Under the pieces are notes generated by a model. That model had not been told where the DNA came from and made no database searches. It saw nothing but the letters and a program-made list of their open reading frames with translations. 64,000 nt of DNA, taken from Tepidicaulis sp002389665. Its GTDB lineage: Bacteria > Pseudomonadota > Alphaproteobacteria > Parvibaculales > Parvibaculaceae. The stretch covers positions 3,286,001-3,350,000 of the forward strand of contig NZ_OZ244942.1 of the NCBI RefSeq assembly GCF_965222285.1, in the 5' to 3' direction. This document shows, piece after piece, positions 49,475-58,662 of this stretch (positions within the stretch are counted from its first letter, which is position 1; the number at the start of each line of letters is the position of its first letter). A program made the translations under genes and the position numbers.

Positions 49475-50473
49475 TCATTCGACGCCGCCTGTACAGGGCG
49501 GCGCATCGCTGGCGGGAAACGAATCCATGCCTGCCTGTTCGACCTCGTCGTAAGGTTCGGGCGGACGACGGTGCCGAATTTTGTCGTCCGGAGCCTCCTT
49601 GGCGGACGCGATCATCGCAGCGATCAGCGGCGCAAGCCGAATGGCGTTGCTCTCATGTGGAATGGAGTCGCTGGAAACTATTCTGTCGGTGAGCACCCTC
49701 AGGCGCGCATAGGAATCTTCAGCGAATACACCGTGGACAACCGCGCAGACAGGTCTCCGGAAGCCCTGGAGCGGCAGCTTCTTTGCCGCTTCGATAAGCG
49801 TTTGCCCGGACGAGGCGATATCGTCGACGAGGACCGGACAGTGGGCCGTCCATTCCGAGAGGTCGGGAAGTTCGACATCGACGTTGCGGTCGCCGTGCCG
49901 GATCTTGCGCAGGACGGCATAGGGAGCGCTGATGCGCTGGGCAATTGCCGACACCCACTGTTCGCTCTCCTCATCCGGGCCGATGATCAGCGGTTGGTCG
50001 ACCTCCGCGGCGATCCAGTCTGCCAGCAAAGGTGCCGCGTGTAGGGTATGGGTCGGGATCGTGTAGAGCGCGGAGAGCGCAGGATACCGGTGCAGGTGGG
50101 GGTCGACTGTCACCAGCCGGTCGAAGGTCGAGGACAGAACCCGCGCGAAGGTCTTCGACGTTATAGCCTCGCCCGGTTGGAAGCGTCGGTCCTGTCGCAT
50201 ATAAGAGAGGTAGGGCGCGATCAGCGTCACCTCATTCGCGCCAAGCGCGCGGGCGGCGTCGGCGGCGAATGCAAGGCGGAGGAAGCCATCGTCCGGCCGT
50301 GCAAGCGTGCAGACCAAATCCACCGGCCGATCGGCGACATCCGAAAGAATGCGGACATAACTCTCGTCATCGGGGAAACGCCGGATTTCGATGTGCCCAA
50401 GCTCCCATCCTCCGGCTTCAGCAAGATGACGGGCGAAGGTTTCGTTGCCGGGCAAAGGCAGTATCAGCCGCAT
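49475..50473 (-). CDS. prs: Ribose-phosphate pyrophosphokinase (PRPP synthetase), divergent type
   Basis: The protein has 332 residues. It makes PRPP from ribose 5-phosphate and ATP, or runs in reverse. The N-terminal block FPDDESYVRI, the metal-binding DPHLHRYPAL near residue 125 and the PRPP-binding loop VLVDDIASSGQTLIEA near residue 217 are present. The loop differs from the bacterial class I form (DDxxDTxGT) and is nearer to archaeal class III. A C-terminal tail of about 35 residues is extra. It starts 153 bases after the phosphoketolase stop codon, a gap filled by a small inverted-repeat element. As a second, non-housekeeping prs it probably serves the local pathway. Confidence 0.85.
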   Translation of the reverse strand: MRLILPLPGNETFARHLAEAGGWELGHIEIRRFPDDESYVRILSDVADRPVDLVCTLARPDDGFLRLAFAADAARALGANEVTLIAPYLSYMRQDRRFQPGEAITSKTFARVLSSTFDRLVTVDPHLHRYPALSALYTIPTHTLHAAPLLADWIAAEVDQPLIIGPDEESEQWVSAIAQRISAPYAVLRKIRHGDRNVDVELPDLSEWTAHCPVLVDDIASSGQTLIEAAKKLPLQGFRRPVCAVVHGVFAEDSYARLRVLTDRIVSSDSIPHESNAIRLAPLIAAMIASAKEAPDDKIRHRRPPEPYDEVEQAGMDSFPASDAPPCTGGVE

Positions 50474-50505
50474 GTCAATACTCTTTCAGTTTATACAGGG
50501 AGCCC

Positions 50506-50605
50506 CTAGTGGATGGATTCAGACGGATGGAACCCTTGAAGCGGCCATTGAAGCTTGGAAATGCGCGCTTTTGGCCGGACTCTTCCGTCTGAAACGAACC
50601 ACTAG
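50506..50605. mobile_element. MITE-like 100-bp element between phosphoketolase and prs
   Basis: The ends 50506-50527 and 50584-50605 are 22-base inverted repeats matching at 19 positions (outer CTAGTGG and inner CAGACGGA are perfect). Both ends carry CTAG, a plausible duplicated target or target palindrome. It has no coding capacity. It is probably a non-autonomous transposon relic; no parent element is in the window. Confidence 0.6.
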
Positions 50606-50626
50606 TGCCGCCCGTAAAATTCCAGG

Positions 50627-52987
50627 TCACCCTTCGTTCGCTCCCCATTTCCAATTGCGGATCTCCGGCATGTCCTCGCCGTGTTGCCGGATGTAGCGCT
50701 GGTGATCGATGAGTTTGCTTTCGATGAGCTGTTCGAAATTGGTGGCGCCCGGACCCAATCCCGGCACCCGGTCAATGACGGCCCTGGCCAGATGGAACCG
50801 GTCCAGTTCGTTGAGCACGACCATGTCGAAAGGTGTCGTGGTCGTTCCCTCTTCCTTGAACCCGTGAACGTGCAGATTGTGATGGTTGGTCCGACGATAC
50901 GTCAGCTTGTGAATCAACAAGGGGTACCCGTGGTAGGCAAAGATGATGGGTTTGTCCCTGGTGAACAGGGCATCAAATCCCTCGTCGCTGATCCCGTGCG
51001 GATGCTGGCTCTGCGACTGCAACGTCATCAGATCGACCACGTTGATGACCCGGATCTTGAGGGCAGGAAAATGCTGTCGCAGCAACTCCACCGCAGCCAG
51101 CGTCTCCATGGTCGGCACATCCCCGGCACAGGCCATCACCACGTCAGGCTCGCTGCCTTCGTCGTTGCTGGCCCACTCCCAGATGCCCAGCCCGGCGGTG
51201 CAGTGCTTGATGGCTGCGTCCATATCGAGCCATTGCGGCGACGGCTGCTTGCCGGCGACAATGACGTTCACGTAATTGCGGCTGCGCAGGCAGTGATCCG
51301 TCACGGAGAGCAAGGTATTGGCGTCGGGCGGAAGATAGACCCGGATAACCTCGGCCTTCTTGCTCATGACATGGTCAATGAAGCCGGGGTCTTGATGGCT
51401 GAAACCGTTGTGGTCCTGCCGCCATACGTGAGACGAAAGCAGGTAGTTCAGAGATGCAATCGGCCGTCGCCATGGAACATGGTTTGCAACATCGAGCCAT
51501 TTGGCGTGCTGATTGAACATCGAATCGATGATGTGGATGAAGGCTTCGTAGCATGAGAAAAAGCCATGGCGGCCTGTGAGCAGATAACCTTCAAGCCAAC
51601 CTTCGCATTGGTGCTCACTCAACACTTCCATCACCCGGCCGTCCGGGGCGACGTGGTCATCGCCTGGAATGATTTCCGCGGTCGAGCACCGGTTCGTCAC
51701 CTCGAACACCGCACCCCAGCGGTTCGACGCGGTTTCGTCCGGGCTGAAGACCCGGAAAGTCTCGGGATTCAGCCTCACCACATCGCGGATCAATTCGCCC
51801 TGGATCCGTGTGGCCTCGGCACTCACGCGGCCCGGCTTCGGTATTGTCACCGCGTAGTCGCGGAAATCGGGCAGGTGCAGGTCGCGCAACAGGAGACCGC
51901 CATTAGCGTGCGGGTTGGCGCCCATGCGGCGCGTGCCGCTCGGGGCCAGTTCCGCGAGCTCGGGACGTAGCCTGCCGGTCTCGTCGAAGAGTTCGCGGGG
52001 ACGATAACTCTCAAGCCACTCTTCCAGAATCCTGACATGTCCCGGGTGGTTCATGTCACCCATCGGCACCTGGTGCGAGCGAAACGTGCCCTCGGTCTGT
52101 TTGCCGTCAACCTCCTTCGGGCCCGTCCAGCCCTTCGGCGAGCGCAGGATGATCATGGGCCAGAGCGGACGCTGCTTGAACCCGTTGGCGCGGGCGTCGT
52201 GCTGGATATGGCGGATGCTCTCGACCACGGTATCGAGCGTCGCAGCCATGAGCTGATGCATCTCCACCGGGTCGTCGCCCTCGACGAAGTGTGGCGTATA
52301 GCCGTAGCCGCGAAACAGGGAGTCGAGCTCGTCACGGGGAATGCGGGCGAGCACCGTGGGACCCGCAATCTTGTAGCCGTTCAGATGCAGGATTGGCAGG
52401 ACCGCTCCGTCGTGCACCGGATTGAGGAACTTGTTCGAGTGCCAGCTGGTGGCGAGTGGAGCCGTTTCAGCCTCGCCATCGCCCACGACGCAGGTGACGA
52501 GAAGGTCGGGATTGTCGAAGGCCGCGCCGTAGGCATGTGACAGGCAATAGCCGAGTTCACCGCCCTCATTGATGGAGCCCGGGGTTTCCGGCGCGACATG
52601 ACTCGGGATGCCGCCGGGAAAGGAAAACTGCGTGAACAGCTTTTTCATCCCCTGTTCGTCCTGCGAGATGTCCGGGTAGACCTCGCTATAGGTTCCCTCG
52701 AGATAGGTGTTGGCCACCAGGCCCGGGCCGCCGTGCCCGGGGCCGGCGACATAGATCACGTTCAAGTCATGCTCGCTGATGACGCGGTTCAAATGCACGT
52801 AGATGAAATTCAGTCCCGGTGTGGTGCCCCAGTGGCCAAGCAGTCGGGGCTTCACGTGCTCGAGACGCAAGGGAATTTTGAGCAACGGATTATCATAAAG
52901 ATAGATCTGGCCGACCGAGAGATAGTTGGCCGCTCGCCAGTAGGCGTCCATCTTCTGGATGAGGTCGGACGAAAGCGACTTGTTCAT
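50627..52987 (-). CDS. xfp: Xylulose-5-phosphate/fructose-6-phosphate phosphoketolase
   Basis: The enzyme has 786 residues, the normal length. With thiamine diphosphate it splits xylulose 5-phosphate to acetyl phosphate and glyceraldehyde 3-phosphate (or fructose 6-phosphate to erythrose 4-phosphate). The opening RAANYLSVGQIYLYDNPLL and GHWGTTPGLNFIYVHLNR, the cofactor motif GDGEAETAPLATSWHSNKF and the central SHQDPGFIDH are all typical. Acetate kinase starts upstream and ends only 4 bases before this gene, so acetyl phosphate made here is turned into ATP and acetate by its operon partner. The enzyme bypasses pyruvate and needs no NAD. Confidence 0.95.
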   Translation of the reverse strand: MNKSLSSDLIQKMDAYWRAANYLSVGQIYLYDNPLLKIPLRLEHVKPRLLGHWGTTPGLNFIYVHLNRVISEHDLNVIYVAGPGHGGPGLVANTYLEGTYSEVYPDISQDEQGMKKLFTQFSFPGGIPSHVAPETPGSINEGGELGYCLSHAYGAAFDNPDLLVTCVVGDGEAETAPLATSWHSNKFLNPVHDGAVLPILHLNGYKIAGPTVLARIPRDELDSLFRGYGYTPHFVEGDDPVEMHQLMAATLDTVVESIRHIQHDARANGFKQRPLWPMIILRSPKGWTGPKEVDGKQTEGTFRSHQVPMGDMNHPGHVRILEEWLESYRPRELFDETGRLRPELAELAPSGTRRMGANPHANGGLLLRDLHLPDFRDYAVTIPKPGRVSAEATRIQGELIRDVVRLNPETFRVFSPDETASNRWGAVFEVTNRCSTAEIIPGDDHVAPDGRVMEVLSEHQCEGWLEGYLLTGRHGFFSCYEAFIHIIDSMFNQHAKWLDVANHVPWRRPIASLNYLLSSHVWRQDHNGFSHQDPGFIDHVMSKKAEVIRVYLPPDANTLLSVTDHCLRSRNYVNVIVAGKQPSPQWLDMDAAIKHCTAGLGIWEWASNDEGSEPDVVMACAGDVPTMETLAAVELLRQHFPALKIRVINVVDLMTLQSQSQHPHGISDEGFDALFTRDKPIIFAYHGYPLLIHKLTYRRTNHHNLHVHGFKEEGTTTTPFDMVVLNELDRFHLARAVIDRVPGLGPGATNFEQLIESKLIDHQRYIRQHGEDMPEIRNWKWGANEG

Positions 52988-52991
52988 GGTC

Positions 52992-54215
52992 CTACTCCTC
53001 CAGATGGGCGTGCTGGCCGGTTTCGGCGCCGGAAAGCATTCCGAAAACTGCCCTTGCGATGATTACATCTTCGTCGGTGCGAATGACGCGCACCTGGACG
53101 TTGCCCAGATCGGCCGAGATGACTGGCTCGCCGGCAGCGTTCTGGTTCTCGTCAAGTTGGACGCCGAGAAAGCCGAGACCCTCGCAGATGCGTGCCCGGA
53201 TCGCGGGTGCGTTCTCGCCGATGCCGCCCGAGAAGACGAGCGTGTCCAGTCCGCCAAGCGCGGCGGCAAAGGCACCGATCCACTTCCTCACCTGGTAGCA
53301 AAATAATTCAACTGCTTCGGCAGCCCGAACGTCGCTCGCCTCGCGGCCCAGCAAATCCCGTAGGTCGGAGCTCGTTTCCGACACACCCAGCAACCCGGAT
53401 TCCTGATTCACCATCTGGTGAAACTGCTGCGCGGTCATTCGCTCGGTTTGCGCCAGGTACCAGACCAGCCCAGGATCCAGGTCACCGGAGCGAGTGCTCA
53501 TCGGCAAGCCCGCCGCGGGCGTAAAGCCCATGCTGGTATCAACGCTCTTCCCGTCGCGGACCGCTGCGAGGCTCGACCCATTTCCGAGATGACACAGGAT
53601 CACCCGCCCTTTCGCAGCCTCAGCGCCGGCCAGGCGCGCGAGCTCTTCCATGAGGAACTCGTAGGACAGGCCATGAAAGCCGTAGCGCTCGACCCCCTTG
53701 GCCGCAAAACGCCGGGGAATTGCCAGAGCCTTGGCGACCCGAGGCATGTCCCGATGAAATGCCGTATCGAAACATGCCACCTGTGGCAGACCCGGTATCC
53801 GCTCGTCGACCAATTCAATCATGTTGATCTCGGAAGGCAGATGCTCCGGCGCATAGGCGCTGACACGGCGCAGTTCCCGAAGAACTTCCTGCGTGATTTG
53901 ATGCGGTTCACGATACCTGGCGCCACCGTTTACGACGCGGTGGCCTACTGCCGCAATCGACGAAAGACCGATCTGCTCGGCAAGCCAGTCGAGCAGGAAA
54001 TCTGTCGCCGAACGATGATCGAGCTCACCGATGCCGCGATCATCCTGCTGCTTCCGGGTGGGGTCATCGAAAGTGAAATGGGTTCCCTGCAGGCCGATGC
54101 GGTCGATCTTGCCGCGCAGGCCCTTCCGGGGCTGGTCGCCGTCCATCCTGTACACCGCGAACTTGATGCTCGATGAGCCCCCGTTGATCGTCAGGATGCA
54201 CGCGCCGGGTGACAT
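52992..54215 (-). CDS. ackA: Acetate kinase
   Basis: The enzyme has 407 residues from ATG 54215; a longer frame would add an unlikely leader. It moves the phosphoryl group of acetyl phosphate to ADP, giving ATP and acetate. The signature ILTINGGSSSIKFAVY opens the protein, ACFDTAFHRDMP near residue 160 holds the catalytic region, and GFHGLSYEFL and VILCHLGNGSSLAAVRDGKS complete the ASKHA fold. The C-terminal VFSGGIGENAPAIR is intact. It directly precedes phosphoketolase (4-base gap), the classical pair for ATP formation from pentose phosphates. An APC permease lies 64 bases upstream. Confidence 0.95.
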   Translation of the reverse strand: MSPGACILTINGGSSSIKFAVYRMDGDQPRKGLRGKIDRIGLQGTHFTFDDPTRKQQDDRGIGELDHRSATDFLLDWLAEQIGLSSIAAVGHRVVNGGARYREPHQITQEVLRELRRVSAYAPEHLPSEINMIELVDERIPGLPQVACFDTAFHRDMPRVAKALAIPRRFAAKGVERYGFHGLSYEFLMEELARLAGAEAAKGRVILCHLGNGSSLAAVRDGKSVDTSMGFTPAAGLPMSTRSGDLDPGLVWYLAQTERMTAQQFHQMVNQESGLLGVSETSSDLRDLLGREASDVRAAEAVELFCYQVRKWIGAFAAALGGLDTLVFSGGIGENAPAIRARICEGLGFLGVQLDENQNAAGEPVISADLGNVQVRVIRTDEDVIIARAVFGMLSGAETGQHAHLEE

Positions 54216-54279
54216 CAATCGAACCCCTCTTGCGCATGTAGCCCTGCGTAGGTCGCCCGCGCTGCTGAATGCGCCGAAG

Positions 54280-55638
54280 TCATGATCTACCGGCTCCATG
54301 CTCCGCGTGGCCGACGCCACGCGTTGCGGTCCATTGACCGAGGTAGATCCGCAGGAAGCCGAATACCGCGCCGATCGCGATCGCGGCGTAGAGGACGATG
54401 GCGGGATCGCTTTGCAGCTTCATCGCAGTGAAGGCCGCGAGCACCGCCGCGTCGGAGCCAATCGCCGCCAGCAGCACAGCGCCCGCGGCGCCGATCTCTT
54501 GCCGCCGGTACCGGAACACGCCCCAATGGATGGTCATGTCCATGATCAGGTAGAAAAATGCGCCCAGCGACGCGATGCGGCCCAGATCAAAGAATACGGC
54601 CAGCGCCGAAGCGATGACGACAGTGTAGATCAGCGTGTGGCGCTGGATTGGACCCGACATGCCGAAATGGCTGTGCGGGATCAGCTTCATGTCGGTGAGC
54701 ATTGCCAGCATCCGCGACACCGCGAAGACACTGGCCAGCAGTCCCGAAGCGGTGGCCACCGCCGCGAGAAGCACGGTCAAGAGGAACCCCGCCTGGCCCA
54801 GGGCGGGCTCGGCGGCCTCGGCCAGCGAATAGTCGCGCGCTGCGATGATCCGGTCGATGGTGAGGCTCGATCCGACGCCGAAAGCCACAAGCAGATAGAC
54901 GACGACGCAGAGCGCGATGGAGATCATGATGGCCCGGCCGACGTTGCGGTTCGGTTCGGTGATCTCGGAGCCGCTGTTGGTGATCGTGGTGAAGCCCTTG
55001 AAGGCGAGTATGGCCAGCGCCACAGAAGCGACGAAGCCGGTCGCGGTGAAGTCCCGGCCTGTCTCGGACGCTGCGGCGAAGGAAAATCCGCTCGCCCACA
55101 ACGCCGCAATCCCGAAGAGCGCGATGCCGCCGATCTTGAGCGTGGCCATGACCAGCGAGAACAGCCCGACCGACCGGTTGCCGGCAATGTTGACGAGGAA
55201 CGCGAACAGGATCACCGCAACTGCGAGGATCGGCACGAGCGGCCCGCCCGTTATGTCGAACGGTCGCAGCACATAGGTCGCGAAGGTGCGCGCAACCAGG
55301 CTTTCGGCGATGACCATGCTGAGCGCCATCAGCAGCGCCGCACCGGCGGTGACCGCTCCCCGCCCATAGCACTTCTGCAGGATCATCGCGATTCCGCCCG
55401 AGGAGGGCCAGGCGTTCGACATCCTGATGTAGCTGTAGGCGCTGAGCGCGGTCACGATGGCTCCGGCGATGAAGGACAGCGGAAACCAGGGTCCCGCCAA
55501 TTCGGCGATCTGACCGGTCAGGGCAAAAATGCCTGCGCCGATCATCACGCCCGTGCCCATCGCGACCGCACCGTGCAAGGTGATGCTGTTTGCCTTGTAC
55601 TGCCCTCGCATTCGTGGCTGGCCCGTCGACGGAGTCAT
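54280..55638 (-). CDS. APC-family amino acid/polyamine permease, paralogue of the one at 36537
   Basis: The permease has 452 residues from ATG 55638, which overlaps the stop codon of the copper ATPase in ATGA. Twelve membrane segments are predicted. The segment 1 loop GTGVMIGAGIFALTGQ is identical to that of the paralogue at 36537, and GFTTITNSGSEITEPNRNVG is nearly so. Its coupling to the copper ATPase and its place before acetate kinase suggest that it belongs to the same transcript. The substrate is unknown. Two related APC permeases next to two copper loci in one window suggest a link to metal stress that is not understood. Confidence 0.85.
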   Translation of the reverse strand: MTPSTGQPRMRGQYKANSITLHGAVAMGTGVMIGAGIFALTGQIAELAGPWFPLSFIAGAIVTALSAYSYIRMSNAWPSSGGIAMILQKCYGRGAVTAGAALLMALSMVIAESLVARTFATYVLRPFDITGGPLVPILAVAVILFAFLVNIAGNRSVGLFSLVMATLKIGGIALFGIAALWASGFSFAAASETGRDFTATGFVASVALAILAFKGFTTITNSGSEITEPNRNVGRAIMISIALCVVVYLLVAFGVGSSLTIDRIIAARDYSLAEAAEPALGQAGFLLTVLLAAVATASGLLASVFAVSRMLAMLTDMKLIPHSHFGMSGPIQRHTLIYTVVIASALAVFFDLGRIASLGAFFYLIMDMTIHWGVFRYRRQEIGAAGAVLLAAIGSDAAVLAAFTAMKLQSDPAIVLYAAIAIGAVFGFLRIYLGQWTATRGVGHAEHGAGRS

Positions 55639-57914
55639 AGTTTTGCGCGCTTCAACAGTTGCGCGTTGATGGCCACAACCACCGTGCTCGCGGACATCAG
55701 GATCGCGCCCACCGCGGGTGTCAGCAGTATGCCCCAGGGCGCCAGAACGCCGGCGGCAAGGGGTATGGCGAAGATGTTGTAACCCGCCGCCCACCAGAGA
55801 TTCTGGATCATCTTGCGGTACGTGGCGCGGCTCAGGGTGATGATGCGGGGGATATCGCGGGGATCGGACCGCACCAGCACGATATGCCCGGCCTCGACGG
55901 CAACATCCGCGCCCGCGCCGATCGCGATCCCGATATCGGCAGTGGCCAGGGCCGGGGCGTCGTTCACGCCGTCGCCAATCATCGCGACCTTCTTGCCCTG
56001 CGCCTGAAGCTCGCGGACCTTCGAGGCCTTGTCCTCGGGGAGCACTTCCGCAAACACGGTATCGATGCCCAGCTCCCTCGCGACGGCATCGGCCACGGCC
56101 TGCGCGTCGCCGGTCAGCATGGCAACCTCGATCCCCCGTTTATGCAGCGCCGTAATGGCTTCGCGGCTCTCCTCGCGGATCGCGTCCGCCACGGTGTAGA
56201 CGGCCAGGGCCTTGCCTTCGCGGACGAGATAGATGGCAGCCCGTCCACTGTCGGCCGCCGCCTTGGCCGCCTCCAGCAGCGCCTGCGGCACCTGCACATT
56301 CTCGGCCTTAAGCAGAGCCGGGCCACCCATGTGGTATTCGGTGCCGGCGATCGTCGCCGCCACCCCCTTGCCGGTGATTGCGCGGAAGCCTTCGGCGACG
56401 GGCACGTCTATGCCCTTGTCCTGTGCGGTCTTCACGATGCCCCGGGCGATCGGGTGCTCGGATTCGGCTTCGATGCCGGATGCGATCCGAAGCGCCTCGT
56501 CCTCGGCCAGCCCATCCGCGACGGACATCGCCACGACCCGGAACTCGCCAAGCGTCAACGTGCCGGTCTTGTCGAAGATCACGGTGTCGAGGTTTCTCGC
56601 CTCCTCGAGTCCGCGCCGGTCGCGCACCAGAAGCCCGTTGCGGGCGCCCAGCGTCGTCGAGATGGCCACCACCAGCGGCACGGCCAACCCAAGCGCGTGC
56701 GGGCAGGCGATCACCAGCACCGTCACCATCCGCACCACGGAGAAGTCGATCGCTGCGCCGACAGACTGCCACACCACGATGGTGATGGCCGCGGCGGCGA
56801 TCGCGACGAAGGTCAGAAGCCGGGCTGCGCGATCTGCAAGGTGCTGCGCTCTGGACTTGGACTTCTGGGCATCGGCCACGAGTCGCATGATGCCGGAAAG
56901 CTTGGTTTCCTCTCCGGTGCCGGTGACCTCGACGCGCAGAGACCCTTCTCCGTTGATCGTGGCGGCGATCACCTCGTCGCCTTCCCGCTTTTTCACCGGC
57001 CGGGACTCGCCGGTGATCATGGCCTCGTTGACGTCGCTCTCTCCCTTTCGCACGGTCCCGTCGGCGGGAATGCTCTCCCCCGGATGCACCAGAACGAGGT
57101 CTCCGTTCCGCAGCGCGCTGACGGCGACCTTCTCCTCGCCCCCGTCGGTGATCCGCGTCGCGGTATCCGGAAGGAGCTTCGCGAGTTCCTTCAATGCGCC
57201 TTCGGCCTGATTGATGGACCGCATCTCGATCCAGTGGCCAAGCAGCATGATCGTGACCAGCGTCGCCAGTTCCCACCACAGGGCACTCGCCTCGATCAGC
57301 CCGAGCTGAACCACCCAGGAAAACAGGAAAGCGACGGAGATCGCGAGCGAGATGAGGGTCATCATCCCCGGCAGCCGGGACCGCAGTTCCCGCCAGGCCC
57401 CCTGCAGGAACACGAGACCGCCGTAGAGGAAGACGACCGTGGAGAGCACGGGGCCGATCCACTCCGATCCCGGAAACGCGGGGGCCCGGTAGCCGAGAAG
57501 GTCCTGGATGTGGGCCGACCAGATGACCACCGGAACCGTCAGGGCAAGCGAAAGCCAGAAGCGGTCCCGAAACATCGCGGGCGAGTGGCCCGCATGCTTG
57601 TCATGGTCCTGGTGTCCTGAATGGCCCGATGCCGGTCCTGGACTCTCTGGTGATGCTCCGGCCGTCGCGTGGCTTTCGTGCCCCCTGTCGGTCGAAGCGG
57701 CAGGCGGCGCATCGACGCCGGGACCAGGCCGCCGAACCAGGGATTTGATGTCGGCGACCTTTATGCGGGTCTCGTCGTATTCGACCGTGGCGTTTTGCGA
57801 CGCGTAATCCACGGAGACGCTTTCGACGCCCGGCACCTCGCCGATCCGCCGCCCCACTTCGTCCGGGCCCAAGGCTGTCAGCAAGTCGCCGACGTCGATT
57901 GCGATTGTTTTCAT
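55635..57914 (-). CDS. copB: CopB-type copper-exporting P-type ATPase (CPH motif)
   Basis: The pump has 759 residues and eight membrane segments. The N-terminus starts with an HMA-like domain (GDLLTALGPDEVGRRIGEVP) that lacks the usual CxxC, followed by a His-rich stretch (HSGHQDHDKHAGHSPAMF). The membrane site is CPHALGLAVPLV: a CPH motif, typical of P1B-3 CopB-type pumps for Cu(II)/Cu(I)/Ag(I), not the CPC of CopA-type. DKTGTLTLGEF is phosphorylated at its Asp, and MIGDGVNDAPALATADIGIA is the hinge. It pumps copper from cytoplasm to periplasm. Do not confuse this ATPase with the outer-membrane CopB at 42651. Confidence 0.93.
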   Translation of the reverse strand: MKTIAIDVGDLLTALGPDEVGRRIGEVPGVESVSVDYASQNATVEYDETRIKVADIKSLVRRPGPGVDAPPAASTDRGHESHATAGASPESPGPASGHSGHQDHDKHAGHSPAMFRDRFWLSLALTVPVVIWSAHIQDLLGYRAPAFPGSEWIGPVLSTVVFLYGGLVFLQGAWRELRSRLPGMMTLISLAISVAFLFSWVVQLGLIEASALWWELATLVTIMLLGHWIEMRSINQAEGALKELAKLLPDTATRITDGGEEKVAVSALRNGDLVLVHPGESIPADGTVRKGESDVNEAMITGESRPVKKREGDEVIAATINGEGSLRVEVTGTGEETKLSGIMRLVADAQKSKSRAQHLADRAARLLTFVAIAAAAITIVVWQSVGAAIDFSVVRMVTVLVIACPHALGLAVPLVVAISTTLGARNGLLVRDRRGLEEARNLDTVIFDKTGTLTLGEFRVVAMSVADGLAEDEALRIASGIEAESEHPIARGIVKTAQDKGIDVPVAEGFRAITGKGVAATIAGTEYHMGGPALLKAENVQVPQALLEAAKAAADSGRAAIYLVREGKALAVYTVADAIREESREAITALHKRGIEVAMLTGDAQAVADAVARELGIDTVFAEVLPEDKASKVRELQAQGKKVAMIGDGVNDAPALATADIGIAIGAGADVAVEAGHIVLVRSDPRDIPRIITLSRATYRKMIQNLWWAAGYNIFAIPLAAGVLAPWGILLTPAVGAILMSASTVVVAINAQLLKRAKL

Positions 57915-57960
57915 CGTGTTCTCCTTAGGCGGGCGCCAGTACCGGTGTCAGGTGTCCGCG

Positions 57961-58662
57961 TTATTCGGCTATCTGCCGGAACAGACCGGGATAGCGGTTG
58001 AAGGCGAGCTTCTGCACCAGCGAGCCGTCCACGGTGACGATCTCTGCAGTGATGCTCCCGTCAGGTGCAGTGCCGATCTCGCCGAGCCTCAGACGGGGAT
58101 TGCCAAGATTGGTCAACTGCTGCTCGAGCAAGGCGCGGACGCGATCCTCCGTCATCTCCTCCGGTGTGCCGTTCGGCGTTCCGAGGAGGATGCCCTGACC
58201 ACCCATCATGCCGGGCATGCCCATTCCTGCCTGGCCGTTCATCATCATTCGCATCATCGGGCACGCCATCATGCCTGCCAAGGGCATCTGACCGGCCATG
58301 CCTGGAATCGCGCCACCCTCGGCCATGCCCTGGCCTGCCATTTCGCCCATCATCATGCCGGTCATTGCACCCTGACTCATCATGCGCTGCATCATCTGCA
58401 TCATCTCCGGCGTCATCATGCCCATGCCGGGCATGCTTCCGGGTGCGGCTGCTGAGGGCGCGTCACCGGGCGCCGGGCTCGCTGGCGGAGCGTCCTGGGT
58501 TTCTTCCGGGTGGTGTTCGTCCTGTGGCTGTGCGCTGGTTTGGGCTGCGACCGATGCTGCGGTCCCGATAAGTAGCAAACCCGCGAACAGGGCCGCCTGA
58601 AGTTTCGTGTTCTCACGTTTCGTACTCCTTGGTTGATGAGAAGGAAAAATCGCCACAGTCAC
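57961..58662 (-). CDS. Exported Met-rich protein, probable periplasmic copper binder
   Basis: The protein has 233 residues from GTG 58662, which overlaps the neighbour's stop codon (GTGA). A signal peptide ends near SVAAQ (residue 41). The middle contains dozens of Met residues in runs such as MGMMTPEMMQMMQRMMSQGA and MMACPMMRMMMNGQ, alternating with Gly. Met-rich segments of this kind bind Cu(I) in periplasmic copper proteins. The C-terminal 60 residues form an ordinary folded domain (MTEDRVRALLEQQLTNLGNP and ITAEIVTVDGSLVQKLAFNR). The family is not named. It lies 46 bases upstream of the copper ATPase, whose partner it may be. Confidence 0.75.
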   Translation of the reverse strand: MTVAIFPSHQPRSTKRENTKLQAALFAGLLLIGTAASVAAQTSAQPQDEHHPEETQDAPPASPAPGDAPSAAAPGSMPGMGMMTPEMMQMMQRMMSQGAMTGMMMGEMAGQGMAEGGAIPGMAGQMPLAGMMACPMMRMMMNGQAGMGMPGMMGGQGILLGTPNGTPEEMTEDRVRALLEQQLTNLGNPRLRLGEIGTAPDGSITAEIVTVDGSLVQKLAFNRYPGLFRQIAE

